Shown here in pieces: positions 12,627-12,767 of a DNA stretch of 12,767 nucleotides; the first letter of the stretch is position 1, and each line of letters opens with the position of its first letter. The stretch is from Miniphocaeibacter sp964345925 (GTDB lineage: Bacteria > Bacillota > Clostridia > Tissierellales > Peptoniphilaceae), in contig CAYFSP010000044.1 in the NCBI GenBank assembly GCA_964345925.1, positions 1 through 12,767 of the forward strand. The letters are read 5' to 3'. A program made the position numbers and the translations under genes. The notes beneath the pieces are model-generated. The model made no database searches and was not told the origin of the DNA. It saw only the letters and a program-made list of their open reading frames with translations.

Positions 12627-12767
12627 GAATTTAATATTGAATAAATATACTTCAGTTTTTATCTTCTATAAAAGTAGAAATTATTTAATAGTGATAATTT
12701 ACAATTATATATATAGAAAATTCACGATATATTCATTTATACTTTTTATAATATATTTATTATGTTA

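Noticed and set aside
1..12767. CRISPR array, tRNA or rRNA genes, integrase/attachment sites, defence genes
   Set aside because: No regularly spaced repeats, no tRNA cloverleaf or rRNA sequence, and no integrase, transposase or nuclease genes were seen on either strand.

Overview
The window looks like chromosomal DNA from an anaerobic, low-GC Firmicute of the Clostridia/Tissierellia type. The evidence is the strong A+T bias in intergenic DNA and third codon positions, strong AAGGGG/AAAGGAGG ribosome binding sites, U-tailed terminators and the gene content (a three-subunit molybdenum hydroxylase, a DUF1538 membrane protein with a P-II-like partner). I cannot name the genus. Almost everything is transcribed leftward (minus strand); only the last gene, a glycosyltransferase, points right.

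Right to left along the minus strand the units are as follows. (1) 11061-8931: a DUF1538 membrane protein, translationally coupled to a protein made of two tandem P-II-like domains, closed by a perfect hairpin terminator at 8881-8911. (2) 8714-5170: a molybdenum hydroxylase operon in the order FAD subunit, 2Fe-2S subunit, molybdopterin subunit, closed by a terminator at 5122-5158. The FAD gene appears to start at a TTG with an excellent ribosome binding site but carries an in-frame TAA at codon 6. (3) 4827-3649: a fold-type I PLP aminotransferase with its own promoter and terminator. (4) 3529-1898: a three-gene overlapping chain, O6-alkylguanine-DNA alkyltransferase, ACT-domain protein, membrane-anchored metallophosphoesterase. 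The ACT gene is broken by two single-base losses in A runs. (5) 1769-750: a pirin-family protein with a 12-bp inverted repeat bracketing its promoter. (6) 656-1: an S41 peptidase missing its N-terminal part, cut off exactly at a 66-70 bp element with 15-bp inverted ends that looks like a collapsed insertion-sequence remnant. Divergent from unit 1 is a GT4-type glycosyltransferase (11400-12626).

The best candidate for an under-described system is unit 1: a duplicated membrane transporter-like protein of unknown substrate made together with a duplicated, fused P-II-like sensor, a layout that recalls AmtB-GlnK or SbtA-SbtB. The hydroxylase operon is of interest for its substrate, because the Glu/Arg pair that positions purines in animal xanthine dehydrogenase is not conserved. 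Three disabling lesions (truncated peptidase, frameshifted ACT gene, nonsense codon in the FAD gene) occur in 9 kb; they mean either local gene decay or, for the homopolymer indels, assembly error.
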